From assembly GCF_000364165.2 (NCBI RefSeq), contig NZ_CP097810.1, forward strand, positions 372,001 through 436,000: DNA of 64,000 nt, given 5' to 3'. Made by a program: the position numbers and the translations under genes. The DNA is from Clostridium sp. MD294. GTDB lineage: Bacteria; Bacillota; Clostridia; Lachnospirales; Anaerotignaceae. The notes beneath the pieces are model-generated. The model was not told where the DNA came from and searched no databases. It saw only the letters and a list, made by a program, of their open reading frames with translations. Below, piece after piece: positions 35,487 through 44,101 of the stretch; the stretch's first letter is position 1; each line of letters begins with the position of its first letter.

Positions 35487-36343
35487 AAATTGTAGGAGTT
35501 CGTTTTAAAAAAGCGGGAAAAATGTATTATTTTGACCCAGATGGACTGGAAATGTTAAAAGGCAGCCATGTCATTGTTGAAACAGCTAGAGGAATAGAAT
35601 GCGGTATAGTGATAAAAGAAAATACACTTGTACCAGATGAAAGTATTGTACAACCTTTAAAAAAAGTACAAAGACAAGCAACAGAAGAAGATTTATTAAT
35701 AGAAGAAAAAAATAAAATAAGAGAAAAAGAAGCATTTGACATTTGTTTAGAAAAAATTGCACAACATGGATTAGATATGAAATTGATTGATGCAGAAATT
35801 ACATTTGACCAAATCAAATTAATATTTTATTTTACTTCTGATGGTAGAGTGGATTTTAGAGAATTAGTCAAAGAACTTGCTTCTATATTTAGAATGCGTA
35901 TTGAATTGCGTCAAATAGGTGTTAGAGATGAAGCAAAAATGAGAAATGGCATAGGCATTTGTGGCAGACCTCTCTGTTGTGCCACATTTTTAGGGGATTT
36001 CCAGCCTGTTTCTATCAAAATGGCAAAAGAACAAAGTTTATCATTAAATCCTACTAAAATATCTGGTATTTGTGGCAGACTAATGTGCTGTTTAAAATAT
36101 GAAGAAGATATTTATGAAGAATTAAATAAAAATTTGCCTAATGTAGGAGATATTATTACTACAGTAGATGGTACAGGAGAAATACTTTCTACAAATGTAT
36201 TGATGCAGACAGTAAAAGCAGCCGTTAGAAAAAAAGAAAATGATCCTCCTACTATTAATTTTTATAGTTTAGATGAAATTACAGTATGCAAACAAAAAAA
36301 AGTAAAAAAAATAAAAACTGTGGAGGAGCAGTATGAACAATGA
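35480..36343 (+). CDS. ricT: PSP1-domain protein RicT (YaaT)
   Basis: A 287-residue protein of the PSP1/YaaT family. In Bacillus, RicT works with RicA and RicF in an iron-sulfur complex that aids RNA processing by RNase Y and affects sporulation and competence. The cysteine pattern G-I-C-G-R-P-L-C-C (about 155-163) and G-I-C-G-R-L-M-C-C (about 196-204) that supports cluster binding is intact, as is the R-V-D-F-R-E-L-V-K-E-L-A segment. It overlaps holB by 7 bp and trmN6 by 11 bp. Confidence 0.94.
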   Translation: MVEIVGVRFKKAGKMYYFDPDGLEMLKGSHVIVETARGIECGIVIKENTLVPDESIVQPLKKVQRQATEEDLLIEEKNKIREKEAFDICLEKIAQHGLDMKLIDAEITFDQIKLIFYFTSDGRVDFRELVKELASIFRMRIELRQIGVRDEAKMRNGIGICGRPLCCATFLGDFQPVSIKMAKEQSLSLNPTKISGICGRLMCCLKYEEDIYEELNKNLPNVGDIITTVDGTGEILSTNVLMQTVKAAVRKKENDPPTINFYSLDEITVCKQKKVKKIKTVEEQYEQ

Positions 36344-37076
36344 TATAGAAATCAAACCAGAAGAAAGAATAGATGACTTACACAGAAATGGTTATTTATT
36401 AATACAAAATACTAAAATGTTTTGTTTTGGTATTGATGCGGTATTGCTTTCTGATTTTACTCAAGTCAAAAAAGGGGAAAACATGATTGACTTAGGAACA
36501 GGAACAGGTGTTATTCCTATATTGTTAGAAGCAAAAACAAAAGGAAATCATTTTACAGGTATTGAAATACAAAAAGAAAGTGTAGAAATGGCAAGACGCA
36601 GTGTAGCATTAAATGGTTTAGAAAAAAAAATAACCATTGATGAAGGAGATATTAAAAAAGCAATTTCTATTTATGGTAGTGCAGTATTTGATGTTGTTAC
36701 ATCAAATCCCCCTTATATAAACGATGGCGGTGGTCTAAAAAATGATTATGCTCCAAAAGCTATCGCACGACATGAATTATTATGCAATTTAGAAGATATT
36801 ATTTATAACGCTTCTAAATTGTTAAAAACAGGTGGTAGATTTTATATGGTGCATAAGCCTCATAGATTAGCAGATATTATTGCACTTATGCGACAACATC
36901 GCCTAGAACCTAAAAGACTACGTTTTGTACAGTCTTATGCAAATAAAGAACCTTCACTACTTTTAATAGAAGGTGCTAGAAATGGAAAAGCTATGATAAA
37001 AGTAGAAGCTCCTCTTGTCATTTATCAAAATGATGGTGATTATACAGAAGAAATCAAAAAAATATATTACGAATAA
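36333..37076 (+). CDS. trmN6: tRNA1(Val) (adenine(37)-N6)-methyltransferase family protein
   Basis: A 247-residue class I methyltransferase of the YabB/TrmN6 family. The SAM-binding D-L-G-T-G-T-G-V-I-P-I-L-L is at about residues 53-65 and the N6-adenine catalytic motif N-P-P-Y-I at about 129-133. It overlaps ricT by 11 bp and is followed 24 bp later by rsmI, the order known from Bacillus (yaaT, yabB, yabC). E. coli TrmN6 modifies tRNA-Val; the exact target in Firmicutes is less certain. Confidence 0.9.
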   Translation: MNNDIEIKPEERIDDLHRNGYLLIQNTKMFCFGIDAVLLSDFTQVKKGENMIDLGTGTGVIPILLEAKTKGNHFTGIEIQKESVEMARRSVALNGLEKKITIDEGDIKKAISIYGSAVFDVVTSNPPYINDGGGLKNDYAPKAIARHELLCNLEDIIYNASKLLKTGGRFYMVHKPHRLADIIALMRQHRLEPKRLRFVQSYANKEPSLLLIEGARNGKAMIKVEAPLVIYQNDGDYTEEIKKIYYE

Positions 37077-37099
37077 CACCTTTTATTAAGGAGGAAAAA

Positions 37100-37945
37100 A
37101 TGTCTGGAACATTATATCTATGTGGTACACCTATAGGAAATTTAGACGATATTAGCATAAGAGTACTTCATTTATTAAAAGCAGTAGACATCATTGCAGC
37201 AGAAGATACACGTCATACATTACATTTATTAAATCATTTTCAAATTAATACTGCTATGACAAGTTATCATGAACATAATAAACAAACAAAAGGATTACAG
37301 CTTATTGAAAAATTGCAGCAAGGTAGTAATATAGCACTAGTAACAGATGCAGGTATGCCTGGCATTTCTGACCCTGGTGCAGATTTAATAAAACTTTGTT
37401 ATGAAAATGATATTACTGTAACCGTAGTACCTGGTGCATCTGCTTGTATTATTGCTTTGGTACTCTCTGGGTTAGATACTCGTCGTTTTGTATTTGAGGG
37501 TTTTTTACCTTCTGATAAAAAAGAGCGTTATATGATATTAAATTCATTATCAAAAGAACATCGTACTATATTATTATATGAAGCACCTCACAGATTACTT
37601 CATACATTAAAAGAACTTTCAGAAACGCTCGGACAATATAGAACAGTAGTTATCATGAAAGAACTAACCAAAAAATATGAGCAACGACGTAAAGACACCA
37701 TACAAGGACATATTACTTACTACACACAAAATGCACCTAAAGGAGAATTCGTATTAGCAATAGAAGGTGTTTCGTTAGCAGAGCAAAAAAAGCAACAACA
37801 GCAAAATTATCAATCAATATCTATAGAAGAACATATGTCACAGTATTTGTCACAGTATCTTTCTGAAAAAGAAGCAATGAAACAAGTAGCAAAAGATAGA
37901 GGTGTTTCTAAAAGAGAAATTTATGCTTATTATCACAAAAAGTAA
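37100..37945 (+). CDS. rsmI: 16S rRNA (cytidine(1402)-2'-O)-methyltransferase
   Basis: A 281-residue tetrapyrrole-methylase-fold enzyme that methylates the ribose of C1402 in the 30S P site. Characteristic motifs are L-Y-L-C-G-T-P-I-G-N-L-D-D-I near the start, A-A-E-D-T-R-H-T (about 34-41), D-A-G-M-P-G-I-S-D-P-G and V-P-G-A-S-A, with F-E-G-F-L-P later. A C-terminal helical tail ends in G-V-S-K-R-E-I-Y. The start follows AAGGAGG. Confidence 0.96.
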   Translation: MSGTLYLCGTPIGNLDDISIRVLHLLKAVDIIAAEDTRHTLHLLNHFQINTAMTSYHEHNKQTKGLQLIEKLQQGSNIALVTDAGMPGISDPGADLIKLCYENDITVTVVPGASACIIALVLSGLDTRRFVFEGFLPSDKKERYMILNSLSKEHRTILLYEAPHRLLHTLKELSETLGQYRTVVIMKELTKKYEQRRKDTIQGHITYYTQNAPKGEFVLAIEGVSLAEQKKQQQQNYQSISIEEHMSQYLSQYLSEKEAMKQVAKDRGVSKREIYAYYHKK

Positions 37946-37957
37946 GGAGATAACATA

Positions 37958-38455
37958 ATGGAAAATGTAGAACAAAAAGTATATGAAATATTACAAGAAT
38001 TAAATGTTGATTACATAAAATATGAACATGAACCTTTATATACTATTGAAGCAGCAAAAGAATTAGATAAAAAAATGGGGTTTTCAATTTGTAAAAATCT
38101 TTTTTTGTCCTCCAGACATAAAACAGAATTTTTTTTACTTTTTATGCAAGGAAACAAAAAATTTAATACAGGAAAAGTATCCAAACAAGTGGGGGTTCCT
38201 CGTATGACATTTGCAGGTGAAGAACATATGTGGCAATATTTAAAAATTCATCCAGGTGCTGTTAGTCCTTTAGGACTTCTTTTTGATACAGAAAAAAAAG
38301 TACAATTTTTAATAGATGCTGATGTGTTAAATATGGAAAAAATTGCAATGCACCCTTGTGTTAACACTGCTACAGTAGCACTTTCTATAAATGACTTTAT
38401 TCAAAAAATATTACCTGCTTCTGGACACGATTATAAAGTGGTGACACTAGAATGA
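37958..38455 (+). CDS. Prolyl-tRNA editing protein (YbaK/PrdX type)
   Basis: A 165-residue YbaK/ProX-fold deacylase. Members hydrolyse alanine or cysteine mis-attached to tRNA-Pro. The substrate-pocket sequence H-P-G-A-V-S-P-L-G-L-L (about 93-103) and the late H-P-C-V-N-T-A-T motif are typical of the PrdX/ProXp-ala branch. The stop overlaps the next gene's ATG (ATGA), and it begins 12 bp after rsmI, so it belongs to the darA operon. Confidence 0.88.
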   Translation: MENVEQKVYEILQELNVDYIKYEHEPLYTIEAAKELDKKMGFSICKNLFLSSRHKTEFFLLFMQGNKKFNTGKVSKQVGVPRMTFAGEEHMWQYLKIHPGAVSPLGLLFDTEKKVQFLIDADVLNMEKIAMHPCVNTATVALSINDFIQKILPASGHDYKVVTLE

Positions 38456-39846
38456 TAGAACTTTGGCAAGCATTAAAAAATCATTCACAACAACAATATT
38501 ATCCTTTTCATATGCCTGGACATAAAGCAGGCAGATTAGGTGCTTTTACTGAAATATTTTCTCAAGACATCACAGAAATAATGAATTTTGACAATCTTCA
38601 TAAACCAGAAGGCATATTATTGCAATCTCAAAAAAGATGTGCAGAATTATTTGGTGCAGAAGAAAGTTTTTTTTTAGTAAATGGTGCTACAAGTGGTATA
38701 TTGGCAGCAATACTTTCTGTTTGCAGTATAGAAGATGAAATTGTTGTTGCAAGAAATTGTCATAAAAGCGTTTATAGTGCTCTTATACTTTCAGGAGCAA
38801 AGCCAATATATGTACTGCCTGAAAGTATAGAAAATGCTGATTTTTTAGGAAGCGTCACACTAGAGCAAGTGCAAAAAACTATTACAAAAAATACCAAAGC
38901 TGTCATTATAACAAGTCCTACTTATGAAGGTATTACATCAAATATTTTAGAAATAAGTGATTTTTTACACAAAAAAGATATATTACTTATTGTAGATGAA
39001 GCACATGGTAGTCATATGAAATTTCATGACTTTTTTCCAAAAACAGCATTACAACAAAATGCAGATATTGTAATACAAAGTTTACACAAAACGCTGCCCT
39101 GTCCTACACAAACAGCTGTAATTCACATACAAGGTAATAGAGTAAATAAAAATAGGCTGAAACAATGTCTTTCTATGGTACAAACTTCCAGTCCTTCTTA
39201 TTTATTTTTATCTGCTATTGATTTTTGCTGTCATTGGCTTGAAAATGAAGCACAATATGCCTTCGAACACTATGTTCAAAATATAAAATGGTTTCATGAA
39301 CAATCTAAACATTGGAAACATATTGTATTATTAAATGAAGCAGGCTATTGTAGAGATAAATCGAAATTAATACTGCAATTACCTCAAAGACAGATGACAG
39401 GTATTGAATTAAATGATATACTAATAAAGAGATATCATTTGATATTAGAAATGGGTTATTTACATTATGCTATTGCTATGACAAGTCCCGCAGATACAAA
39501 ACAAGGATTTGATATGCTTTTAAAAGCCATTACACAAATTGATGCTGAAATTTGTGATGTTTGTAATGTAACACCATTACCTAAAATACAAAATACATTG
39601 CCTATTGTAAAATACTGTCCTAGAGATGCTTTTTTTGCAGAAAAAAAGCAAATTCCCTTTTCACAATGTCAAGGACAAATTTGTGGAGAATTTATAATTC
39701 CTTATCCTCCTGGTATACCACTTTTAGCACCAGGAGAAGTTATTACAAAACAAATTATGAAGCAGATTGTTATATTAAAAAAAGCAAACATTTCATTAGT
39801 AGGCTGTCATAATAACACTTTAAATACTATAGAAGTGATAAGTTAA
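38452..39846 (+). CDS. PLP-dependent Orn/Lys/Arg decarboxylase family protein (YaaO-like)
   Basis: A 464-residue fold-type-I PLP enzyme. The start H-M-P-G-H-K, the cofactor region N-G-A-T-S-G, D-E-A-H-G-S-H and the Schiff-base lysine in S-L-H-K-T-L-P (about residue 210) match the Orn/Lys/Arg decarboxylase major domain; the C-terminal domain has P-Y-P-P-G-I-P-L-L-A-P-G-E. Short members like this lack the N-terminal receiver-like wing of the E. coli enzymes. Lysine or arginine decarboxylation is likely, but the substrate is open. In Bacillus, yaaO lies near the darA-holB cluster, which fits the placement. Confidence 0.88.
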   Translation: MIELWQALKNHSQQQYYPFHMPGHKAGRLGAFTEIFSQDITEIMNFDNLHKPEGILLQSQKRCAELFGAEESFFLVNGATSGILAAILSVCSIEDEIVVARNCHKSVYSALILSGAKPIYVLPESIENADFLGSVTLEQVQKTITKNTKAVIITSPTYEGITSNILEISDFLHKKDILLIVDEAHGSHMKFHDFFPKTALQQNADIVIQSLHKTLPCPTQTAVIHIQGNRVNKNRLKQCLSMVQTSSPSYLFLSAIDFCCHWLENEAQYAFEHYVQNIKWFHEQSKHWKHIVLLNEAGYCRDKSKLILQLPQRQMTGIELNDILIKRYHLILEMGYLHYAIAMTSPADTKQGFDMLLKAITQIDAEICDVCNVTPLPKIQNTLPIVKYCPRDAFFAEKKQIPFSQCQGQICGEFIIPYPPGIPLLAPGEVITKQIMKQIVILKKANISLVGCHNNTLNTIEVIS

Positions 39847-39863
39847 AAAGGAAGTGAAGCAAT

Positions 39864-40253
39864 ATGAAAAATTTACTAGATACATTAACCATACAAGATT
39901 GGATATTGACAGCAATTATTGCTTATTTTGTGACACATATAATATTGCGTATCAATAGTTTTAAAAAAAGTATTAAAAACATAAAACAACGTCAGATGAT
40001 TTCAATGGATTATAAAATAGTAGATTTAGAAAAATTAATGGCAAAATGTTATGAATTATTTCCTATTGATACTGTTTATTTTAAAGGAAAAGCATTTCAT
40101 AGTGGTATGCGTGTTAGAATTACAACAATACAAAAAAAAGTCATTGAAGGGGAAATTATAGGTAAAAGTAAAATGGATTTACTATGTATTAAAACACAAA
40201 ATCAAATTATTGCTCACGATTTAGATAAAATTGAACAAATGGAACAATTATAA
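39864..40253 (+). CDS. Small membrane-anchored protein, 129 residues
   Basis: No family recognised. One N-terminal membrane segment (about residues 11-30) is followed by a basic stretch and a soluble domain (45-128) rich in beta-branched residues, with a possible small beta-barrel (G-M-R-V-R-I-T...G-E-I-I-G-K-S-K-M-D-L-L). The start has AAGGAAGTG and lies 17 bp after the decarboxylase, so it is likely the last gene of the darA operon. The terminator hairpin starts within its stop codon. Confidence 0.65.
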   Translation: MKNLLDTLTIQDWILTAIIAYFVTHIILRINSFKKSIKNIKQRQMISMDYKIVDLEKLMAKCYELFPIDTVYFKGKAFHSGMRVRITTIQKKVIEGEIIGKSKMDLLCIKTQNQIIAHDLDKIEQMEQL

Positions 40254-40278
40254 AAAGGGTATATAATATACCCTTTTT
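40252..40278. terminator. Bidirectional terminator ending the darA operon
   Basis: A 13-bp perfect stem AAAAAGGGTATAT/ATATACCCTTTTT with a one-base centre, between convergent genes and overlapping the stop codon at 40253. Confidence 0.85.
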
Positions 40279-40291
40279 GTATGTTATTATA

Positions 40292-40993
40292 TTATGGCAT
40301 TATCTCAATCATTTTTTCTAACAATTCACTAGAATTTTCAGCAGCAATTTTTACAAATTGTTCATAAGCAATATGTGCCTTATCTTCTGCATCATCTGAT
40401 ATAGAACGTATAATCACAAAAGGAATTTGATTGAGATAACACGCATGAGCAATGGCTGCTCCTTCCATTTCAGCACAATATCCTTGCACAGTTTGCCATA
40501 TTTTCTGCTTACCCTGTGGTGTACTAATAAACTGGTCACCACTGGCAACTCTCCCTAAAAATACATTTGCTTTTGATTTCAATGACATACTACATTTTTC
40601 TGCTAATTCTATCAATGTTTTATCTGCTTTAAAATAACTCTCTTTCATACGAGGAATGATGCCAATAGGGTCACCAAAAACAGATGTATCCATATCATGT
40701 TGTACAGTATCTTTTGAAATCACAATATCTCCTATAGACAATTGTTTATAAATAGCACCTGCTACACCTACATTAATCACACAGTCTACACCAAAACGGT
40801 CAATTAATACTTGTACACAAAGTGCTGCATTGACTTTACCTATACCACTTTTTACTAACACAATTTTTTTATTATATAATGTCCCTTTATAAAATGTTAA
40901 ACCAATAAATTCTTCTGTATCTGTAATAAATGCTTTTTGTTGTAATAATGCAATTTCTTCTTCCATTGCCCCAATAATACCAATATTTTGCAA
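40292..40993 (-). CDS. mtnN: 5'-methylthioadenosine/S-adenosylhomocysteine nucleosidase
   Basis: A 233-residue nucleosidase that cleaves MTA and SAH to adenine and the thioribose sugar, recycling products of SAM-dependent reactions. Motifs: I-G-I-I-G-A-M-E-E-E at the start, N-V-G-V-A-G-A, S-G-D-Q-F-I, and the catalytic-site M-E-G-A-A-I-A and R-S-I-S-D-D-A. The start is a TTG at 40993 with AAAGGAG 7 bp upstream; longer in-frame ATG starts add a non-conserved basic leader and would place this site inside the gene. Confidence 0.95.
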   Translation of the reverse strand: MQNIGIIGAMEEEIALLQQKAFITDTEEFIGLTFYKGTLYNKKIVLVKSGIGKVNAALCVQVLIDRFGVDCVINVGVAGAIYKQLSIGDIVISKDTVQHDMDTSVFGDPIGIIPRMKESYFKADKTLIELAEKCSMSLKSKANVFLGRVASGDQFISTPQGKQKIWQTVQGYCAEMEGAAIAHACYLNQIPFVIIRSISDDAEDKAHIAYEQFVKIAAENSSELLEKMIEIMP

Positions 40994-41124
40994 TTTTATT
41001 CTCCTTTCTTTTACAATAAAATATATTAAAAACTTCTTTATTTTAACATACATTTATGCTACCATACAATACATAAAAACTTATTGTACAAAGAAATAAA
41101 ACAGAAATGGGGGGAATATTTTAA

Positions 41125-41604
41125 ATGCAAAATATAATTTGTTTTCATAATCCTGATGAAATTAATGGTTATTTGAGTAATTGGTTTTTGTCAGAGTTTA
41201 CAAAAAATGATATTTTATTTTCTTCTATGGAGCAATATATGATGTACCAAAAAGCAAAATTGTTTCAAGACAATGATATTGCTTCAAAAATATTAAATAC
41301 ATCAGATGCTGGTAAAATAAAAGCTTTGGGACGTTCCGTAAAAAATTATAATGATACTATTTGGAATGGTACAAGACAAATCATTGTTTATGAGGGATTA
41401 CTTGAAAAGTTCCGACAAAATGAAGAAATTAGAAAAAAATTAATAAAAACAGAAAATGCAGTTTTAGCAGAATGTGCTGTACAAGACAAAATTTGGGGTA
41501 TTGGTTTATCTATGAAAAACGAAAAGCGTTTTGATATGACACAATGGAAAGGTCAAAATTTGTTAGGCTTTTCCATTATGATGGTAAGAAAAACATTGTC
41601 ATAA
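41125..41604 (+). CDS. NADAR-family protein (YbiA-like)
   Basis: A 159-residue NADAR (DUF1768) protein. Visible motifs are F-S-S-M-E-Q-Y-M-M-Y-Q-K-A near residue 35, the K-x-L-G-R-x-V segment, W-N-G-T-R-Q-I and the C-terminal W-x-G-x-N-L-L-G-F-S-I-M. Members act as N-glycosidases on riboflavin intermediates or ADP-ribosylated nucleic acids, sometimes in phage-related contexts; nothing here decides which. The ATG follows a GGGGGG site. Monocistronic by position. Confidence 0.88.
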   Translation: MQNIICFHNPDEINGYLSNWFLSEFTKNDILFSSMEQYMMYQKAKLFQDNDIASKILNTSDAGKIKALGRSVKNYNDTIWNGTRQIIVYEGLLEKFRQNEEIRKKLIKTENAVLAECAVQDKIWGIGLSMKNEKRFDMTQWKGQNLLGFSIMMVRKTLS

Positions 41605-41676
41605 ATTTTAATAAAAGTGATAAATATTTCTTTTTCAGCGTATGTATAAAATCATAACAAAAGGAGAGGAAATCAA

Positions 41677-42378
41677 ATGAAACCAGTTATAGCCATTACA
41701 CCAGATTACAATTATGAATTACAAAAGTATATACTATCTCAGCGATATGTTGATGCAGTTAAAAAAGCTGGAGGCTATCCTATTGCTATTTTTGATACAG
41801 ACGATTTTTCTGATATCATAGATGGCATTATACTAACAGGAGGAGGAGATGTAAATCCCCTTTTATTTGGAGAGCAGCCAATTATTAACAATGGTGAAAT
41901 CTGTCCTATAAGAGATAATTTTGAGTTAAAATTATGCCAATGGGGATTTCACAAAAAATTACCTATGTTAGGTATTTGTAGAGGTATGCAAATTTTTTGT
42001 TTGTGTAATGGTGGTAGTATTTATCAAGATATTTATACACAAACAAATACTAATATAAAACATATTCAAAAAGCACCACGTTTTGAAGCAACACATACTA
42101 TAGATATTATAGAAAACAGTATACTATATCATATTACTCAACAAAAAAGCTGTACAGTAAATTCATTCCATCATCAAGCAGTAAAACAAGCAGGAAATGA
42201 TTTCATTATTTCAGCAAAAAGTAAAGATGGCTTAATTGAAGCAATAGAACATAAAACATTACCTTTTGTTGTGGGAGTACAATGGCACCCTGAAGCTATG
42301 CCACAAGATACTATACAGCAAAAGCTGTTTCAAGTTTTTATACAAAATACAATACAAAAAAGGGGAAAACTCATTTGA
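41677..42378 (+). CDS. Class C26 gamma-glutamyl amidohydrolase (PuuD-like)
   Basis: A 233-residue glutamine-amidotransferase-fold hydrolase. The nucleophile motif L-G-I-C-R-G-M-Q (Cys at about residue 103) and the catalytic H-P-E in V-Q-W-H-P-E complete the triad; L-T-G-G-G-D-V-N-P is the family oxyanion region. Relatives cleave gamma-glutamyl-GABA or gamma-glutamyl amines in polyamine breakdown. No other polyamine catabolic gene is adjacent, so substrate is uncertain. The stop overlaps the TTG start of the MscS-family gene (TTGA). Confidence 0.88.
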   Translation: MKPVIAITPDYNYELQKYILSQRYVDAVKKAGGYPIAIFDTDDFSDIIDGIILTGGGDVNPLLFGEQPIINNGEICPIRDNFELKLCQWGFHKKLPMLGICRGMQIFCLCNGGSIYQDIYTQTNTNIKHIQKAPRFEATHTIDIIENSILYHITQQKSCTVNSFHHQAVKQAGNDFIISAKSKDGLIEAIEHKTLPFVVGVQWHPEAMPQDTIQQKLFQVFIQNTIQKRGKLI

Positions 42379-43220
42379 ATGAATTTTTATTATTATTTTC
42401 AGAAAAAAATATTGAAAAAATATTAGCATTAGGTTATAAATTATTTTATTGTTTTGTTGTATTTGCTGTTTGTCTTTTTTTTATACAATTAAGTCGAAAA
42501 GCAGTAAAACGTTTTTTACTAAAACAAGCAGCGAATAGTAAAGTACCTGTTGATGAAAGAAAAGCAAATACTATTTACTCTATTGTATCTAGTATTATAA
42601 AATATTTGTTATATTTTATTGCATTATGTACCATATTAACAGAACTAGGTATTGAAAAAAGTTCTTTAATTGCCATTGCGGGAGCTGGTTCTGTTGCTAT
42701 TGGTCTAGGGGCTCAAAATGTAATACAAGATATGTTAGATGGTTTTTTTATACTTTTTGAAGACCATTTTGGCGTAGGTGATATTATAGAAATACAAGGA
42801 AAAACAGGTACTGTAGAAGCCATTACTATGAGAACCACTAAAATAAGAGATGCCAATGGTGCAGTACATATTTTTCCAAATGGTTCTATTGGTAGTATTA
42901 CAAATTACTGTAAAGACTATATCAATGCTATTGTAGATATTGACATTGACTACAATGAAAATTTAGAAAATGTTATAGCAATATTAAAAAATGAAATGGA
43001 AAAAACAAAAGATATACCATATATTTTAGAAACACCTGAAATATTAGGTATCACAGAATTGGGAGCTTCTGCAATAACAATACGTATTGTAGCAAAATGT
43101 CAAGTTAAACAAAACTGGGGTGTAGAAAGAGTGCTTCGTTTACGTATAAAAAACAGACTAGATAAAGAAAATATTACAATACCATTTACACAAACAACAG
43201 TACATATCAAAAGAGAATAA
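42375..43220 (+). CDS. MscS-family mechanosensitive channel
   Basis: A 281-residue small-conductance mechanosensitive channel. Three membrane segments lie at about 17-37, 62-86 and 90-108; the pore-lining TM3 has G-A-G-S-V-A-I-G-L-G-A-Q-N-V-I-Q-D. A cytoplasmic beta domain (about 115-180, with V-G-D-I-I-E-I and F-P-N-G-S-I) and a C-terminal alpha/beta domain follow. It gates in response to membrane tension during hypo-osmotic shock. The start is TTG, overlapping the previous stop by 4 bp, with AGGGG upstream. Confidence 0.94.
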   Translation: MNEFLLLFSEKNIEKILALGYKLFYCFVVFAVCLFFIQLSRKAVKRFLLKQAANSKVPVDERKANTIYSIVSSIIKYLLYFIALCTILTELGIEKSSLIAIAGAGSVAIGLGAQNVIQDMLDGFFILFEDHFGVGDIIEIQGKTGTVEAITMRTTKIRDANGAVHIFPNGSIGSITNYCKDYINAIVDIDIDYNENLENVIAILKNEMEKTKDIPYILETPEILGITELGASAITIRIVAKCQVKQNWGVERVLRLRIKNRLDKENITIPFTQTTVHIKRE

Positions 43221-43235
43221 AAGGAGTGATAAAAA

Positions 43236-43427
43236 ATGAATTTTTCAATAGGTGATAAAGTACAAATGAAAAAACAACACCCTTGTGGTGGTAATGAATG
43301 GGAAATATTACGAACAGGCATTGATTTCAGAATAAAATGCTGTAAATGTGGTCATCTTGTTATGTTATCCAGACAAAAATTTGAAAAAGGTGTTAAAAAA
43401 ATAGTAGAACAAAAACAGAGTGATTGA
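43236..43427 (+). CDS. DUF951 family protein
   Basis: A 63-residue protein of the DUF951 family (Bacillus YyzM-like). The conserved K-K-x-H-P-C-G-G-N-E-W-E-I-L-R-T-G and K-C-C-K-C-G-H segments suggest a small zinc-binding fold; molecular function is unknown. It lies 15 bp after the MscS gene with its own AAAGGAGTG, an association common in Firmicutes. The end of the gene lies in a hairpin shared with the convergent gene. Confidence 0.92.
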   Translation: MNFSIGDKVQMKKQHPCGGNEWEILRTGIDFRIKCCKCGHLVMLSRQKFEKGVKKIVEQKQSD

Positions 43428-43446
43428 GGCAAATACCTCAATCACT
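43419..43446. terminator. Hairpin between convergent DUF951 and nucleotidyltransferase genes
   Basis: A perfect 11-bp stem AGTGATTGAGG/CCTCAATCACT with loop CAAATA. Both stop codons lie inside it. T runs are weak (TATTATT on plus, CTGTTTTTG on minus). Confidence 0.65.
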
Positions 43447-44088
43447 TATTATTATGCGGCTTGTCCAATCTATTAAAGCAATAGAATAGCTTTCTAAATT
43501 TTGTTGTAAAAATTCATGTTGTAAATCAGAAAGTATAAAAGCATCTCTTTTAGAAACTCTTGACAACAATTCTGTTTTTGTTTTGCTATATATTCCCTTT
43601 TCTAAAAAAGATTTTGCTTGTAACAAAAATACAGCAGATTTATAAAGTGCTTTACATATTTCTATACTTTTTTCATGAAGCAGATTATGACAAGCACTAT
43701 GATATATTGTACAAGCTGCTGTTTTAACAGCTTCTTTTATTTTTTCTTGTGTAATGAGTGGTAATAAATCATCCAATGTTCCTAGTATAGGAGTAGTATC
43801 ATAATAAAATTGAAATAATTCAGAAGCTGTCCAATGTAATAATTCTTGCTTTCCTGAAACAAAACCGCAAAGTTTTTCTCTAAAAGGTAATGTGTCAATC
43901 ATATTTTTATATTTTAATAGTTGTTCTGTTCCCAAATTTTCAAATATTACCACAATATCAATATCACTATTTTCTGTTGCTTCTCCTCTTGCATAACTGC
44001 CTTGTATACCAAAAAAGAATATATCTTTTTCAAATACTTCTTTTAATTTTTGCTGAAATAAATTCAGATATTGTTGTATTTCTATCAT
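43438..44088 (-). CDS. Nucleotidyltransferase-domain protein
   Basis: A 216-residue protein with an N-terminal minimal nucleotidyltransferase fold: F-G-I-Q-G-S-Y-A-R-G-E-A (about 26-37) and S-D-I-D-I-V-V with the metal-binding Asp pair. The C-terminal half is helical and resembles a HEPN/substrate-binding partner fused in the same chain. Such proteins can be antitoxins, aminoglycoside-type adenylyltransferases or AMPylators; no toxin partner or resistance signature is seen. It begins 13 bp after pgeF and is likely the last gene of that operon. Confidence 0.75.
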   Translation of the reverse strand: MIEIQQYLNLFQQKLKEVFEKDIFFFGIQGSYARGEATENSDIDIVVIFENLGTEQLLKYKNMIDTLPFREKLCGFVSGKQELLHWTASELFQFYYDTTPILGTLDDLLPLITQEKIKEAVKTAACTIYHSACHNLLHEKSIEICKALYKSAVFLLQAKSFLEKGIYSKTKTELLSRVSKRDAFILSDLQHEFLQQNLESYSIALIDWTSRIIISD

Positions 44089-44101
44089 AACAAAACACCT
44101 C

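Noticed and set aside
43438..44088. A nucleotidyltransferase-HEPN toxin-antitoxin pair
   Set aside because: Only one chain with an MNT-like fold is present and no adjacent HEPN gene is found; the upstream gene is pgeF.
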